Assembly (NCBI GenBank): GCA_028691975.1
Contig: JAQUYF010000017.1
Span: 1 to 35,090, forward strand
DNA: 35,090 nt
Direction: 5' to 3'
From: Bacteroidales bacterium
GTDB lineage: Bacteria > Bacteroidota > Bacteroidia > Bacteroidales > UBA932
Numbering within the stretch: the first letter of the stretch is position 1; each line of letters begins with the position of its first letter. The translations under genes were made by a program, and so were the position numbers. Under the pieces are notes generated by a model. It saw only the letters and a program-made list of their open reading frames with translations. It ran no database searches and had not been told where the DNA came from. Below are positions 25,655 to 33,816 of this stretch, one piece after another.

Positions 25655-26619
25655 TGTGTATGAAAAGAAGATTATTTGTATTAGCATTAATTCTCATTGC
25701 GACACTTTCATTTGCTCAGGACGAAGTGCCTGAGGGACGAATTCCGTCGAAACTCAGCAAGGATACCATTTTGATCGGAGATCGGGTGGAATGGATTATG
25801 AATCTCAGTATAAAGGAGGGGGAGGAGTGTTACTTCGAGCAGCCGGATGATCCGGTAGCCGGAGGAGTTGAGACGGTTCAAAAACTTGTAATGGATACTC
25901 TCTCAAAGAGCAAGGGAAATATCAATATTGAGGGGAAGATGATTCTGACCTGCTTTGACAGCGGCAGCTATTTTCTACCTCCGGTGATTGCCCTTGTAGG
26001 GAAGCAGAATGGTGCCGTGGATACCCTTTTCTTTGACGGACCTGTCCTTGAAGTTACCACAATTCCTATTGATACGGCTACTTTCAAGCCTTACGATATT
26101 AAGGGACAGATTAAGTATCCTCTTACGTTTAAAGAAATACTGCCATGGCTGGGAATAATCATCCTTGTTGCGGCTCTGATTTACGGAATCGTAAGATTTG
26201 TCAAGTATAGAAAGGAGAATAAGACATTCTTTGGGAAGCCGATTGTAAAAGATCCGCCTCACATTGTAGCTCTGCGCTCACTTGAGAAGATTCGTGGACA
26301 GAAGTTGTGGCAAAACAACAAACAGAAGCAGTTTTATACCGGAGTGACTGATACTTTGAGGCAGTATATTGCTTCGAGATATGATATCTCTGCGATGGAG
26401 CAGACTTCGGCTGAGATGTTTGACTCTCTGAGGGACAAGAAGATAGATGCCAAGCTATATGGAGAGTTAAAGGATCTGTTTACTACTGCCGACTTCGTCA
26501 AATTTGCCAAACACAATGCCTCTACGGAGGAGAATGAAAATGCTATTCCTACGGCAGTCAGGTTTGTGAATACCACATTCATGCAGGATTTGGAGGATAG
26601 TAAGAAAGAGGAGGAATAA
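25654..26619 (+). CDS. BatD-like membrane protein of the bat operon
   Basis: The 321-aa protein has a signal peptide (residues 1-22; LFVLALILIATLSFAQ), a periplasmic beta-rich domain (about 23-155), one membrane segment (about 162-182; LGIIILVAALIYGIV) and a cytoplasmic helical domain (about 195-305). The cytoplasmic domain resembles the tail of BatD encoded later in this operon: YTGVTDTLRQYIASRYDI and DFVKFAKH correspond to YEELHKAVLGYVSDKLTI and EFARYAP. It is the usual uncharacterised gene between DUF58 and batA in Bacteroidales. ATG at 25654 or 25660 can start it (Met-Cys-Met-Lys). Role: probably anchors or organises the BatA/BatB complex, by inference. Confidence 0.8.
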   Translation: MCMKRRLFVLALILIATLSFAQDEVPEGRIPSKLSKDTILIGDRVEWIMNLSIKEGEECYFEQPDDPVAGGVETVQKLVMDTLSKSKGNINIEGKMILTCFDSGSYFLPPVIALVGKQNGAVDTLFFDGPVLEVTTIPIDTATFKPYDIKGQIKYPLTFKEILPWLGIIILVAALIYGIVRFVKYRKENKTFFGKPIVKDPPHIVALRSLEKIRGQKLWQNNKQKQFYTGVTDTLRQYIASRYDISAMEQTSAEMFDSLRDKKIDAKLYGELKDLFTTADFVKFAKHNASTEENENAIPTAVRFVNTTFMQDLEDSKKEEE

Positions 26620-26621
26620 CC

Positions 26622-27608
26622 ATGTTTTTTGAATATCCGTATTTGCTCTATTTAGAGTTTATCCTTATACCTCTGATAGCCCTCTATGTTTGGAGGGAAA
26701 TCAAAGGCTCTGCACCTTCCATGGTGGTTTCAAATGCTACTCCGTGGACGGTAAAAGGAGGTACTCTCAAGCAGTATGCAAGGCATATACCTTTTATCCT
26801 TAGAATAATAGCCATAGCGGCAATAATTGTCGCCATTGCCCGTCCGCGTTCTTCCGAAAACTTTGAACGGGTTGATACGGAGGGTATAGATATCGTCCTG
26901 ACAATGGACGTCTCCACCTCAATGCTTGCCAGAGATTTTAAGCCTGACCGTATCGGCGCGGCAAAGGACATTGCCATAGAATTTGTGGCCTCACGCCCTT
27001 CCGACCGTATAGGTATAGTCGTTTTTGCCGGCGAGAGCTTTACACAAAGTCCTCTGACTACAGACCGAGTTACCTTGATCAATCTGATGAAAGAGGTGCA
27101 GACAGGTCTGATAGACGACGGCACCGCGATAGGTAACGGGCTTGCTACCTCTGTGGCCAGACTGAAAGATTCTCCGGCCAAGAGTAAAGTAGTGATACTT
27201 CTTACCGATGGTGTGAATAACTGTGGCGAGGTATCCCCTTTGATGGCTGCCGAAATAGCCAAGACGTATGGTGTAAGGGTCTATACAATAGGTGTAGGTG
27301 CCATGGGAACAGCTCCTTATCCGGTGATGACACCGTGGGGAGTTGAGCTTCAGCAGATGCAGGTCGAGATAGATGAGCCTCTGCTTCAAGAGATTGCCGC
27401 GCAAACCGGAGGTAAATATTTTAGGGCAACCAACAACACCAAATTGATGGAGATATATGGGGAGATCAATGAGATGGAGAAGACTAAAACTACAGTTGAC
27501 AGCTTCCCTGTATATTCCGAATTGTTTATGAGATATGCACTCATCGCACTTGTTGCGCTGATGCTTGAATTGATATTCAGATTGTTTGTAATAAGGAGGA
27601 TACCATAG
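26622..27608 (+). CDS. batA: BatA, membrane von Willebrand A protein
   Basis: BatA belongs to the Bacteroides aerotolerance operon, which is linked to oxygen and stress tolerance and envelope function. The 328-aa protein has two N-terminal membrane segments (about 7-24 and 57-73), a VWA domain with intact MIDAS motif DVSTS (96-100), TQSPLTTDR and LLTDGVNN, and a C-terminal membrane segment (about 305-323). This is the usual BatA topology. It begins 2 bp after the upstream gene and ends 1 bp before batB. Confidence 0.93.
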   Translation: MFFEYPYLLYLEFILIPLIALYVWREIKGSAPSMVVSNATPWTVKGGTLKQYARHIPFILRIIAIAAIIVAIARPRSSENFERVDTEGIDIVLTMDVSTSMLARDFKPDRIGAAKDIAIEFVASRPSDRIGIVVFAGESFTQSPLTTDRVTLINLMKEVQTGLIDDGTAIGNGLATSVARLKDSPAKSKVVILLTDGVNNCGEVSPLMAAEIAKTYGVRVYTIGVGAMGTAPYPVMTPWGVELQQMQVEIDEPLLQEIAAQTGGKYFRATNNTKLMEIYGEINEMEKTKTTVDSFPVYSELFMRYALIALVALMLELIFRLFVIRRIP

Positions 27609-27609
27609 T

Positions 27610-28614
27610 ATGATACATTTAGCACAAGGAGAATACCTGTTATTACTGATAATTATTCCGTTCCTCTTCCTGTTTTATGCTTTATCGCTGAAAGTCAGGA
27701 AGAAACGTCTTGCCAAGCTGGGTGATCCGGAGTTGGTAGGCAAACTTATGCCGGACGTCTCTACGGGACGGGGATGGCTTAAATTGACATTTTTTGCGCT
27801 TGCCATATTGTTTTTTACAATTGGCTTGACACGTCCTCAATTGGGTGCGCGTCTTAAAGAGAGAGAGAGCAAGGGTATTGAAGTGATGGTGGCATTGGAC
27901 GTATCCAATTCTATGCTGGCAGAAGACTATTCACCAAACCGTTTGGAAAGGGCAAAGTTGGCAATCTCCAGGCTTGTGGATAAACTGCAGGGGGACAGGA
28001 TAGGATTGATCGTATTTGCAGGGCAGTCGTTTATACAACTGCCTATTACAGCTGATTATGTCTCCGCCAAAATATTCTTAAATACCATTACGACTGAATC
28101 CGTACCGATTCAGGGCACAGCTCTGGCGGATGCAATTACCACTGCCGCGCGAAGTTTCAGCACTCAGAGTGAGAAAAGCAGGGCCATCATCCTTATCACG
28201 GATGGTGAGGACCATGAAGGAAATGCTCTTGAAGCGGCTCATGCCGTTGCGGAAGAGGGAATAAGAATTTACTGTATCGGGGTAGGATCTCCTGCCGGAA
28301 AACCCATTCCGATTAACGGTGAACTTCTCAAAGATAAGGACGGAGAGATTGTTGTTACAAAGTTGGATGAATCCATCCTTAGAGAGATTGCCGGAGCAGG
28401 TAACGGCAAATATGTTCGTGCAGGAAATAGTGAATTCGGACTTAATCCGATTATTGAAAATATTCGAGAAATTGACAAAGAACAATTTCAATCTGTTGTC
28501 TTTGAAGACTTTGATGAGCAGTATATGTACTTTTTCGGGATAGCGCTGTTTTTCCTGATACTTGAGATGTTGATTGGAGAGCGCAAGACCGGTAAAAACT
28601 TGTTTAAAAATTAG
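27610..28614 (+). CDS. batB: BatB, membrane von Willebrand A protein
   Basis: BatB is a second 334-aa VWA protein, related to BatA. It has membrane segments at about 9-26 and 58-73, MIDAS motif DVSNS (97-101), FAGQSFIQLPITADYV, LITDGEDHEG and a C-terminal membrane segment (about 301-317). Both BatA and BatB have complete metal sites, so both can bind ligands through a divalent ion. batC follows after 3 bp. Confidence 0.93.
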   Translation: MIHLAQGEYLLLLIIIPFLFLFYALSLKVRKKRLAKLGDPELVGKLMPDVSTGRGWLKLTFFALAILFFTIGLTRPQLGARLKERESKGIEVMVALDVSNSMLAEDYSPNRLERAKLAISRLVDKLQGDRIGLIVFAGQSFIQLPITADYVSAKIFLNTITTESVPIQGTALADAITTAARSFSTQSEKSRAIILITDGEDHEGNALEAAHAVAEEGIRIYCIGVGSPAGKPIPINGELLKDKDGEIVVTKLDESILREIAGAGNGKYVRAGNSEFGLNPIIENIREIDKEQFQSVVFEDFDEQYMYFFGIALFFLILEMLIGERKTGKNLFKN

Positions 28615-28617
28615 AGT

Positions 28618-29520
28618 ATGAGACCGAGTACAATTATATCATGTATGAGAAAGTTGGCAATATGTATGATTGCTTTTCTGACTTTTGCATCGCTCTGCAG
28701 CGGCCAAAGTGAACGTTCTCAGGTTAGAAGCGGCAATCGCAATTTTAAAAAAGAGAAGTATCAGGAGGCTGAGATCAAATACAAAAAAGCTCTTCTGGCG
28801 GACTCACTTTCCAATGCGGCTAATTACAATTTGGGTAATACCTATTATAAAATGGACAATTATACCGAAGCTGATAAGTGCTATGCTGCTGTGGCGGACT
28901 CTCTTGCAAAGATGAAAAATGGGGCTGATATGTATCACAATATGGGTAATTCTCTGCTTGCGCAGAAAAATTATAAAGATGCCATAGAAGCTTACAAGAA
29001 CTCTTTGCGTCGAAATCCGTCTGACATGGAGACCAAATCCAATTTGGCTTATGCCCAAAAGATGTATAGGGATCAGCAGCAGAATCAGGATCAGAATCAG
29101 GATCAGAATCAGGATCAGAATCAGGATCAGAATCAGGATCAGAATCAGGATCAGAATCAGGATCAGAATCAGGATCAAAACCAGGACCAGAATCAGGATC
29201 AAAACCAGGACCAGAATCAAGATCAGAACAAAGATCAGAACCAGGACCAAAACAAAGATCAGAATCAGAATCAGGATCAGAACCAGGATCAGAACAAAGA
29301 TCAGAACAAAGATCAGAACCAAGATCAGAATCAGAATCAAGATCAGAACAATCAGGATAATCAAAATGGGCAGGGCAATACACCTCCTCCAAAAATAACT
29401 CCGCAAGCTGCTCAACAGATGCTGCAAGCTATTCAGGATAAGGAAAAAGAGACCCAGGATAAGGTTAAAAAGGAAAAGGCTTTGATGATGAAGTCAAAGC
29501 AAAAAGAAAAGAATTGGTAG
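28618..29520 (+). CDS. batC: BatC, TPR protein with Gln/Asn/Asp-rich repeat
   Basis: The 300-aa protein has a signal sequence (from Met10: MRKLAICMIAFLTFASLCSG), a TPR region (about 37-140; NYNLGNTYYKMDNYTEADKC and MYHNMGNSLLAQKNYKDAIE), then a low-complexity stretch (about 153-250) of repeated NQDQ units, and a C-terminal basic part. TPR domains bind partner proteins; in this operon the partners are probably BatA/BatB and BatE. An ATG at 28645 would give a cleaner signal peptide; the ATG at 28618 lies closer to the batB stop. The NQDQ stretch is a common feature of BatC, though its length varies. Confidence 0.88.
   Translation: MRPSTIISCMRKLAICMIAFLTFASLCSGQSERSQVRSGNRNFKKEKYQEAEIKYKKALLADSLSNAANYNLGNTYYKMDNYTEADKCYAAVADSLAKMKNGADMYHNMGNSLLAQKNYKDAIEAYKNSLRRNPSDMETKSNLAYAQKMYRDQQQNQDQNQDQNQDQNQDQNQDQNQDQNQDQNQDQNQDQNQDQNQDQNQDQNKDQNQDQNKDQNQNQDQNQDQNKDQNKDQNQDQNQNQDQNNQDNQNGQGNTPPPKITPQAAQQMLQAIQDKEKETQDKVKKEKALMMKSKQKEKNW
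29083..29345 (+). repeat. 12-bp in-frame microsatellite in batC
   Basis: The unit AATCAGGATCAG encodes Asn-Gln-Asp-Gln. It is repeated perfectly almost eight times from 29083 to about 29177 and then with substitutions (aaccag, aacaaa) to about 29345. Because the unit is 12 bp, gain or loss of copies keeps the frame and changes only the linker length. Confidence 0.95.
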
Positions 29521-29534
29521 GAGTAAATACATAT

Positions 29535-30806
29535 ATGAGACGAATTACTACGACTTTATTATTGATGATGTGCGGCCTTGTTTGCTTCGCACAAAATTCC
29601 TTAACGGTTGAGGCTCCGAAGGTAGTGTCAATAGACGAAACTTTTAGAGTCATCTTTACTGCAGACGGAAAGTTGTCGGACTTCAATTGGACCTGCTCGC
29701 AGGACTTTACGATTGCGTGGGGGCCGCAGAAAGGGACAATGTCAAGCACGAGTATTGTTAACGGAAAAAGAACTTCTGTACACAGTGAGACCTATACATA
29801 TTTGTTGCAGGCTAAAAAAGAGGGCACTTTTACCCTGCCTGGTGCTTCCGGAGTTATCGATAAAAAAGAGTATTCTTCTCGAGGTTTTACCATAGAAGTT
29901 GTCGCTTCCGGATCAGGCAATGCTCAAAACACTCAGCCGGCTGTTACAGATGACAGTCAGCCTGTCTCAGAGCCGAGTGCAACAGGAGTTTCTGCAAGCG
30001 ATGTCTTCATGAAGTTATATTTGAATAAGACTAATGTTGTAAAAGGTGAGCCTATTATGGCGACCTTAAAGCTTTATACAAAAGTCGATATAGGCGGGTT
30101 TGAAAACATCAAATTCCCTATTTTTAACGGCTTTTGGAGCAAGGAGATCGATACTCCTCAGAATGTCGAGTTTGTCAGAGAAAATGTGGGAGGAGAGATA
30201 TACAATTCAGCGGTCTTGAGGAAATATACGCTTATACCGCAGCAGAGTGGGCAAATCGTGATAGAGCCTGCTGAGATGGTCTGTTTACTAAGAGTACGTG
30301 GTGCAGCTTCTGCCGCTCCTCGCTCTGTGTTTGATGATTTTTTTGATAACTATCAAACTGTCAGAAAAAGAATTGAGACCCCGGAGATTAAGGTAAATGT
30401 AAGTAATTTGCCTGCCGGGGCACCTGCTTCATTTGGAGGCGGGGTTGGCTCGTTTACCATGAAATCTGCTTTCAGTAAGGATAGTCTCAACGCGCATGAG
30501 GCTGCTTCTCTGACGATTACTGTCTCAGGTAAGGGTAACATATCTATGTTGGAGGCTCCTAAAGTAAATTTTCCACCCGACTTTGAAGTATATGATATTA
30601 AGATGACAGAGAAGGTCTCTGCTGACGGGGTTTCCGGCAGTAAGACTTTCGAGTATCCGTTTATTCCTCGCAGTCATGGAGAGTTTGTCATTGAACCGGT
30701 TAATTACTCTTATTATGATAATGCACAGGGGAAATACAATACCATGACTACCGGAGAGTTGAAGATTGCAGTAGGGAAGGGCAGTGACGTGGATAACGGA
30801 GGGTAG
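29535..30806 (+). CDS. batD: BatD, N-terminal (periplasmic) part
   Basis: From ATG 29535 the product is 423 aa with a signal peptide (MRRITTTLLLMMCGLVCFAQ) and a series of periplasmic beta domains of the BatD family, including VFMKLYLNKTNVVKGEPI, GGEIYNSAVLRKYTLIPQQSG and the C-terminal DFEVYDIKMTEK. Usual Bacteroidales BatD is about 600 aa and continues into a membrane segment and cytoplasmic tail. Here the frame ends at TAG (30804-30806) right after the last beta domain. The missing tail is found immediately downstream in another frame (see next gene). The gene starts 14 bp after batC. Whether it is a real secreted form or half of a shifted gene cannot be told from one sequence. Confidence 0.85.
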   Translation: MRRITTTLLLMMCGLVCFAQNSLTVEAPKVVSIDETFRVIFTADGKLSDFNWTCSQDFTIAWGPQKGTMSSTSIVNGKRTSVHSETYTYLLQAKKEGTFTLPGASGVIDKKEYSSRGFTIEVVASGSGNAQNTQPAVTDDSQPVSEPSATGVSASDVFMKLYLNKTNVVKGEPIMATLKLYTKVDIGGFENIKFPIFNGFWSKEIDTPQNVEFVRENVGGEIYNSAVLRKYTLIPQQSGQIVIEPAEMVCLLRVRGAASAAPRSVFDDFFDNYQTVRKRIETPEIKVNVSNLPAGAPASFGGGVGSFTMKSAFSKDSLNAHEAASLTITVSGKGNISMLEAPKVNFPPDFEVYDIKMTEKVSADGVSGSKTFEYPFIPRSHGEFVIEPVNYSYYDNAQGKYNTMTTGELKIAVGKGSDVDNGG

Positions 30807-30808
30807 TC

Positions 30809-32146
30809 ATGTCCGGTATCAATAGGCAGACAGTCAAAAATTTGGCGGAAGATATTCGATATATAACAACCGGTGATCCCGGGCTGAAAAAGAAAGGTCT
30901 CTTTTTTGCAGGTTCGCTGCTATTCTATGGTATTATTGCTCTCATAGTCGTACTCTTCTTCGTGTTTTCTGCTCTGCTGAAGGCTGCTGCTGCGCGCCGT
31001 CATGACATTGTAGGCTCTAAGAATAGAAAAGCCAATAAGATGGCTCGTACAAGGCTTCGTTTAGCGGGAGATTATCTTAAACAAAATCTCGATAGTGCCT
31101 ATTATGAGGAGCTGCATAAGGCTGTACTCGGTTATGTATCTGACAAACTGACCATTCCAGTAGCAGATTTGTCAAAAGACAAGATTAGTGAAGTGCTTGT
31201 CGAAAGGGGAGTTGATCAGGAGTTGATAGACGAATTGCTCTCTATTGTGGATGCATGTGAGTTTGCAAGATATGCTCCGGAAAGTGCACATGAGGCTATG
31301 GAAAGTCATTATAATCATGCTGTTAAAGTTATTTCAGAATTGGAGGGAAAAGTGAAAAACAACACAAAGGCGAAAAAGGGCGGCAAAGTTGCTATGGTGA
31401 TTCTGCTTGCAGGATTGAGTATTTTTACCTCTTCCGCTCAGGTTTCCGGTCAGGAAGGTGTCGCTGGACTTTGGTCGCAGGCTAATTCGGCATACGGAGA
31501 GACACAGTACCAAAATGCTCTTAATTACTATCAAATGATTGAAGGAGAGGGTCTTGTGTCAGCAGATCTGTATTACAATATAGGTAATACATATTTCAAA
31601 CTTGAGGATAACCCGCATGCAATACTTTATTATGAGAAGGCTCTAAAGATCGATCCTGCACATAAGGATGCGCTCAACAATTTGTCTATATGCAACAGTT
31701 TGATCCTTGATAAGATAGAGGTGGTACCTGAGTTTATTATCGTGACCTGGATCAGACAGGTAAAATATCTGTTCTCAGCAAACGTGTGGGCTTGGCTTAC
31801 TGTGGCTCTTGTATTTGTTACCGCTTTGCTGCTGCTTCTGTTTAAGTTCGGCAGGTCAGGAAGAAAAGTATCATTTGTTTTTGCCTGCATTGTATTTTTC
31901 TTCGCAATATGTACTTTCGCCTTTTCCATAAGTGCCAAATCTGATGCTGTGAAGGTGGATGAGGCTATTGTGATTGCCCCGGTGGCTTCAATCAAGAGCT
32001 CCCCGGGCGATGCCGGCAAATCTATTTTCGTGCTGCACGAGGGAACAAAAGTTTCTATTCTTGATGACCTTGGAGAGTGGAGAAAAATTGAACTTTCGGA
32101 TGGACGTCAGGGTTGGGTATTGGACAATTCGATAGAAGAGATTTAA
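30809..32146 (+). CDS. batE: BatD tail fused to BatE (TPR and SH3)
   Basis: The 445-aa ORF has two parts. Residues 1-180 match the end of BatD: NLAEDIRYITTGDPGLKKKG, a membrane segment (about 30-56) and a cytoplasmic helical domain (KANKMARTRLRLAGDYLK to about 178). Residues from about 182 match BatE: an internal signal-like segment (196-212), TPR units (YYNIGNTYFKLEDNPHAILY), two membrane segments (about 323-343 and 350-370), and a C-terminal SH3-like domain (VASIKSSPGDAGKSIFV, WRKIELSDGRQGWV). A GTG at 31352 with GGAGG seven bases upstream could start BatE separately. The frame lies -1 relative to batD and is open back to 30797. Two BatD/BatE boundaries are therefore changed: batD split, tail fused to batE. 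Confidence 0.8.
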   Translation: MSGINRQTVKNLAEDIRYITTGDPGLKKKGLFFAGSLLFYGIIALIVVLFFVFSALLKAAAARRHDIVGSKNRKANKMARTRLRLAGDYLKQNLDSAYYEELHKAVLGYVSDKLTIPVADLSKDKISEVLVERGVDQELIDELLSIVDACEFARYAPESAHEAMESHYNHAVKVISELEGKVKNNTKAKKGGKVAMVILLAGLSIFTSSAQVSGQEGVAGLWSQANSAYGETQYQNALNYYQMIEGEGLVSADLYYNIGNTYFKLEDNPHAILYYEKALKIDPAHKDALNNLSICNSLILDKIEVVPEFIIVTWIRQVKYLFSANVWAWLTVALVFVTALLLLLFKFGRSGRKVSFVFACIVFFFAICTFAFSISAKSDAVKVDEAIVIAPVASIKSSPGDAGKSIFVLHEGTKVSILDDLGEWRKIELSDGRQGWVLDNSIEEI

Positions 32147-32829
32147 TGTGTATGCGTAAATATTTGCTTATTGCAGTTTTGGCGGTTATGAGTTACGGTG
32201 TCGCTTTAGCCCAGTCTGTTTATTATTTCAGTGTGAACCCTAAAGAGGTCTTTTCATATACAATTATCGATGATGATGGGGCTTTCTTTGGCAGGTTTGA
32301 TGTTAATACGCACTCGTGCAGTGGAGATTTGCAAAAGGGTGAGGTTGTCATATACGAGCATTTTTACGACAAAAACAACAAGCCGATATTTAAAGAAAGT
32401 AATCAGTTTGTTATGGATGTTGCTCTAGTCAACGGGGAGGCTTTTGCCAATATAGGCTCTTTGTCCAGAGCTCTAAAGGTGCAGGATTATATGTCAAAGG
32501 GAGACATTATCAGTCTTCCTTCAACTTTGTTGGTCGGAGGAGCTGTTCCTGACGGGAAACTGAGTATCAAAATGGGGGCGATAAAGGGGACCATTACCGT
32601 TACTGACAGGAAAGTGATCGCTTATGAAAATATTTCCACGCAGGCAGGATCTTTTATGTGCTATAAGATTACTGAGAGGCAGATTTCAAAAACAGCCGGT
32701 CTCTCTTTTGAGCATAACCTCGTTACGTGGTATTGCAAAGGGATCGGATGTGTCAAACAAATCTGTTATGACAAAAAGGGAAAGTTGATCAATACAATAG
32801 AGTTAGTCTCAATTAAAGGACGCTCTTAA
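32146..32829 (+). CDS. Secreted TapB/DUF3108-like protein
   Basis: From ATG 32146 the product is 227 aa with a signal peptide (KYLLIAVLAVMSYGVALAQ) and a beta-rich domain. The pattern of ENISTQAGSFMCYKI, VTWYCKGIGCVKQICYDKKG and the final TIELVSIKG resembles the TapB/DUF3108-like family seen in Bacteroidota, from memory; there the function is unknown. The ATG overlaps the batE stop (TAATG), so it is coupled to the bat operon, and the same TAATGTGTATG arrangement occurs at 25652-25662. Its 3' end overlaps the convergent dehydrogenase by 17 bp. A periplasmic client or partner of the Bat complex is possible. Confidence 0.72.
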   Translation: MCMRKYLLIAVLAVMSYGVALAQSVYYFSVNPKEVFSYTIIDDDGAFFGRFDVNTHSCSGDLQKGEVVIYEHFYDKNNKPIFKESNQFVMDVALVNGEAFANIGSLSRALKVQDYMSKGDIISLPSTLLVGGAVPDGKLSIKMGAIKGTITVTDRKVIAYENISTQAGSFMCYKITERQISKTAGLSFEHNLVTWYCKGIGCVKQICYDKKGKLINTIELVSIKGRS

Positions 32830-33751
32830 TATTTTCGGCAATCTTATTGATTAATGTTTCGCGAGCTTCTCTGCTTGCCCATCCGATGTGCGGAGAAAGT
32901 TGAAGTTTACCCTTGTCGGCTATTTTGAAATACGGGTGTTCTGCTGAGTAAGGCTCCCTGGTGAATACGTCTATGGCTGCACCGGCTATAACATCATCAT
33001 TAAGGGCTTTAATAAGATCCTCCTCATTGATAATCCCGCCTCGTCCCATATTCACAATGTAGCCTTCTTTCTTCATCCGGCTAAGTTGCTCATATTTGAT
33101 AAGGTCTTTCGTCCTCTCGTTGAGCGGAGCGTGGATTGTGACAATATCACTGTCTCCGAGTAGTTTGTTGAGATCATAAGCGGGGTACTTGTCGCAGTGG
33201 GCGATGCCTGATGTAGGGTAGTAGGCTATCTGCATTCCAAATACGGAAGCTACTTCCGCAACTCTGCTGCCTATGTGTCCCATTCCTATGATTCCCAATC
33301 TTTTACCTCTAAGTTCGTAGAATGGTACAATTGCATTGGTAAAGCATCCGCTTAGCGCGTATTCTCCATTTTTTACATATTCATCAAAATAGTGTGCTTT
33401 CCCGACTAAGTTTAGTATGTGCATAAACGTTACCTGCACAACGCTTTCTGTTGAATAATCAATTACATTCTTGACAGGTATGCCTTTTTGCTTAGCGTAG
33501 TCCATGTCAACATTGTTGGTGCCGGTAGCTGCTACGCAGATGAGTTTGAGGTCCGGTGCGGAGTCGATCTCTTTAGGACCCAAATATACTTTGTTGGTGA
33601 TAACCACATCGTAACCTTTGATACGCTCAATAACCAGGTCCGCTGTCGTAGATTCGTAACTTTTATATTCGCCAAGCGAGGAAATTGGACTCAGGGATAC
33701 ATCTGTCCCCAATGTGTTTGCGTCAAGAAAGACAATTTTTATCTGCTTCAT
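32813..33751 (-). CDS. D-2-hydroxyacid dehydrogenase (NAD-dependent)
   Basis: The 312-aa protein belongs to the D-2-hydroxyacid dehydrogenase family (glycerate, hydroxypyruvate or lactate reduction). The Rossmann loop GMGHIGSRVAE lies at about 155-165, with TIHAPLNERTKDLI, the catalytic Arg in NMGRGGIINEEDL, Glu in DVFTREPYSAEHP and His in LSPHIGWAS. All catalytic residues are present. The usual Asp after the Rossmann beta-2 strand is not obvious (YYPTSGIAH), so the NAD/NADP preference is uncertain. Substrate not assignable; glycerate dehydrogenase-like is the best guess. The -7 element TAATTTTG lies 24 bp upstream. Confidence 0.9.
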   Translation of the reverse strand: MKQIKIVFLDANTLGTDVSLSPISSLGEYKSYESTTADLVIERIKGYDVVITNKVYLGPKEIDSAPDLKLICVAATGTNNVDMDYAKQKGIPVKNVIDYSTESVVQVTFMHILNLVGKAHYFDEYVKNGEYALSGCFTNAIVPFYELRGKRLGIIGMGHIGSRVAEVASVFGMQIAYYPTSGIAHCDKYPAYDLNKLLGDSDIVTIHAPLNERTKDLIKYEQLSRMKKEGYIVNMGRGGIINEEDLIKALNDDVIAGAAIDVFTREPYSAEHPYFKIADKGKLQLSPHIGWASREARETLINKIAENIKSVL

Positions 33752-33774
33752 TGTGATTTTCGGTATTTGTTTTG

Positions 33775-33782
33775 CAAAATTA
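33775..33782 (-). promoter_or_regulatory. -7 promoter element of the dehydrogenase gene
   Basis: On the minus strand TAATTTTG followed by C fits the Bacteroidota -7 element and gives a leader of about 17 nt before ATG 33751. No TTG is seen at the right spacing. Confidence 0.5.
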
Positions 33783-33816
33783 GCAATTAAAACCCTAATT
33801 TTACGGATTAATTTAA

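Noticed and set aside
28804-29427. Open frames antisense and in other phases across the batC repeat
   Set aside because: They arise from the 12-bp repeat (runs of Ile-Leu, Arg-Ile or Asp-Ser-Pro) and lack any recognisable start or domain.
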